Assembly (NCBI GenBank): GCA_958349075.1
Contig: CATWBR010000071.1
Span: 1 to 13,363, forward strand
Direction of reading: 5' to 3'
Length of the DNA stretch: 13,363 bases
Origin: an uncultured Clostridium sp.
GTDB taxonomy: Bacteria > Bacillota > Clostridia > Lachnospirales > Lachnospiraceae
Positions 13,301 to 13,363 of the stretch are shown here, piece by piece (positions within the stretch are counted from its first letter, which is position 1; each line of letters starts with the position of its first letter). Below the pieces are notes generated by a model that made no database searches, had not been told where the DNA came from, and saw nothing but the letters and a program-made list of their open reading frames with translations. The translations under genes and the position numbers were made by a program.

Positions 13301-13363
13301 TTATCGTCCGGCAAGCAGACGTTCCCCCGTTACATTGCTTTTTCTTTCATATAATTCATTTAT
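13301..13363 (-). CDS. C-terminal 20 codons of an unidentified gene (cut by window edge)
   Basis: From the right edge a minus-strand frame reads 20 codons ending NVTGERLLAGR and a TAA at 13301-13303. The composition (Glu, Arg, Lys, Leu; ELYERKSNVTGERLLAGR) is normal for the end of a soluble protein. A good intrinsic terminator starts 20 bases downstream, which supports a true gene end rather than chance. The other two frames of this strand contain early stops. Twenty residues are too few to name the family. The gene would be transcribed in the same direction as the penicillin-binding protein but in a separate unit. Confidence 0.5.
   Translation of the reverse strand: MNELYERKSNVTGERLLAGR

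Overview
The window looks like chromosomal DNA from an anaerobic, Gram-positive Firmicute of the class Clostridia, most likely a Lachnospiraceae-type gut commensal. This is inferred from protein style: hybrid kinases with SHEIRTPMNAI H-boxes and tandem receivers, a large class A penicillin-binding protein with an acidic/basic cytoplasmic head and a low-complexity tail, strong GGAGG ribosome sites, and roughly balanced GC. No gene here fixes the species. All intact genes lie on the minus strand, so transcription runs from high to low coordinates.

Region 13363-13250 holds the last 20 codons of an unidentified gene and, just after its stop, a short GNRA-loop terminator. Region 13163-9972 is one class A penicillin-binding protein (GT51 glycosyltransferase plus transpeptidase) with an extracellular tail of Pro/Thr/Gln/Trp repeats. 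It is closed by a hairpin with a perfect 17-bp stem at 9851-9901. Between that hairpin and the next gene is the only plus-strand relic, the C-terminal end of a LysR-type regulator broken by a frameshift and missing its DNA-binding half (about 9512-9831). The same gap carries overlapping dyads and a possible extended -10 promoter for the signalling genes.

Region 9361-224 is a three-gene signalling block. The first gene encodes a REC-GGDEF-EAL-REC-GGDEF protein of cyclic-di-GMP metabolism. Five bases later comes a cytoplasmic hybrid histidine kinase (NTF2-like domain, PAS domains, HisKA, ATPase, two receivers). After a 145-base gap with a weak hairpin and its own possible promoter comes a membrane-bound hybrid kinase with two periplasmic-type solute-binding domains. 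The likely logic is that extracellular small molecules (BvgS-like kinase) and cytoplasmic cues (NTF2/PAS kinase) feed phosphoryl groups into a relay, and that the c-di-GMP enzyme is one target through its N-terminal receiver. No HPt protein or DNA-binding response regulator is present, so that link is inference. In the c-di-GMP enzyme, the receiver and GGDEF copies are complementary: receiver 1 looks competent and GGDEF 1 degenerate, while receiver 2 lacks its phosphoacceptor and GGDEF 2 is intact.

Positions 1-145 hold the start of another minus-strand gene of unknown function, cut off by the window edge. No tRNA, rRNA, CRISPR array, insertion sequence or phage gene was seen.
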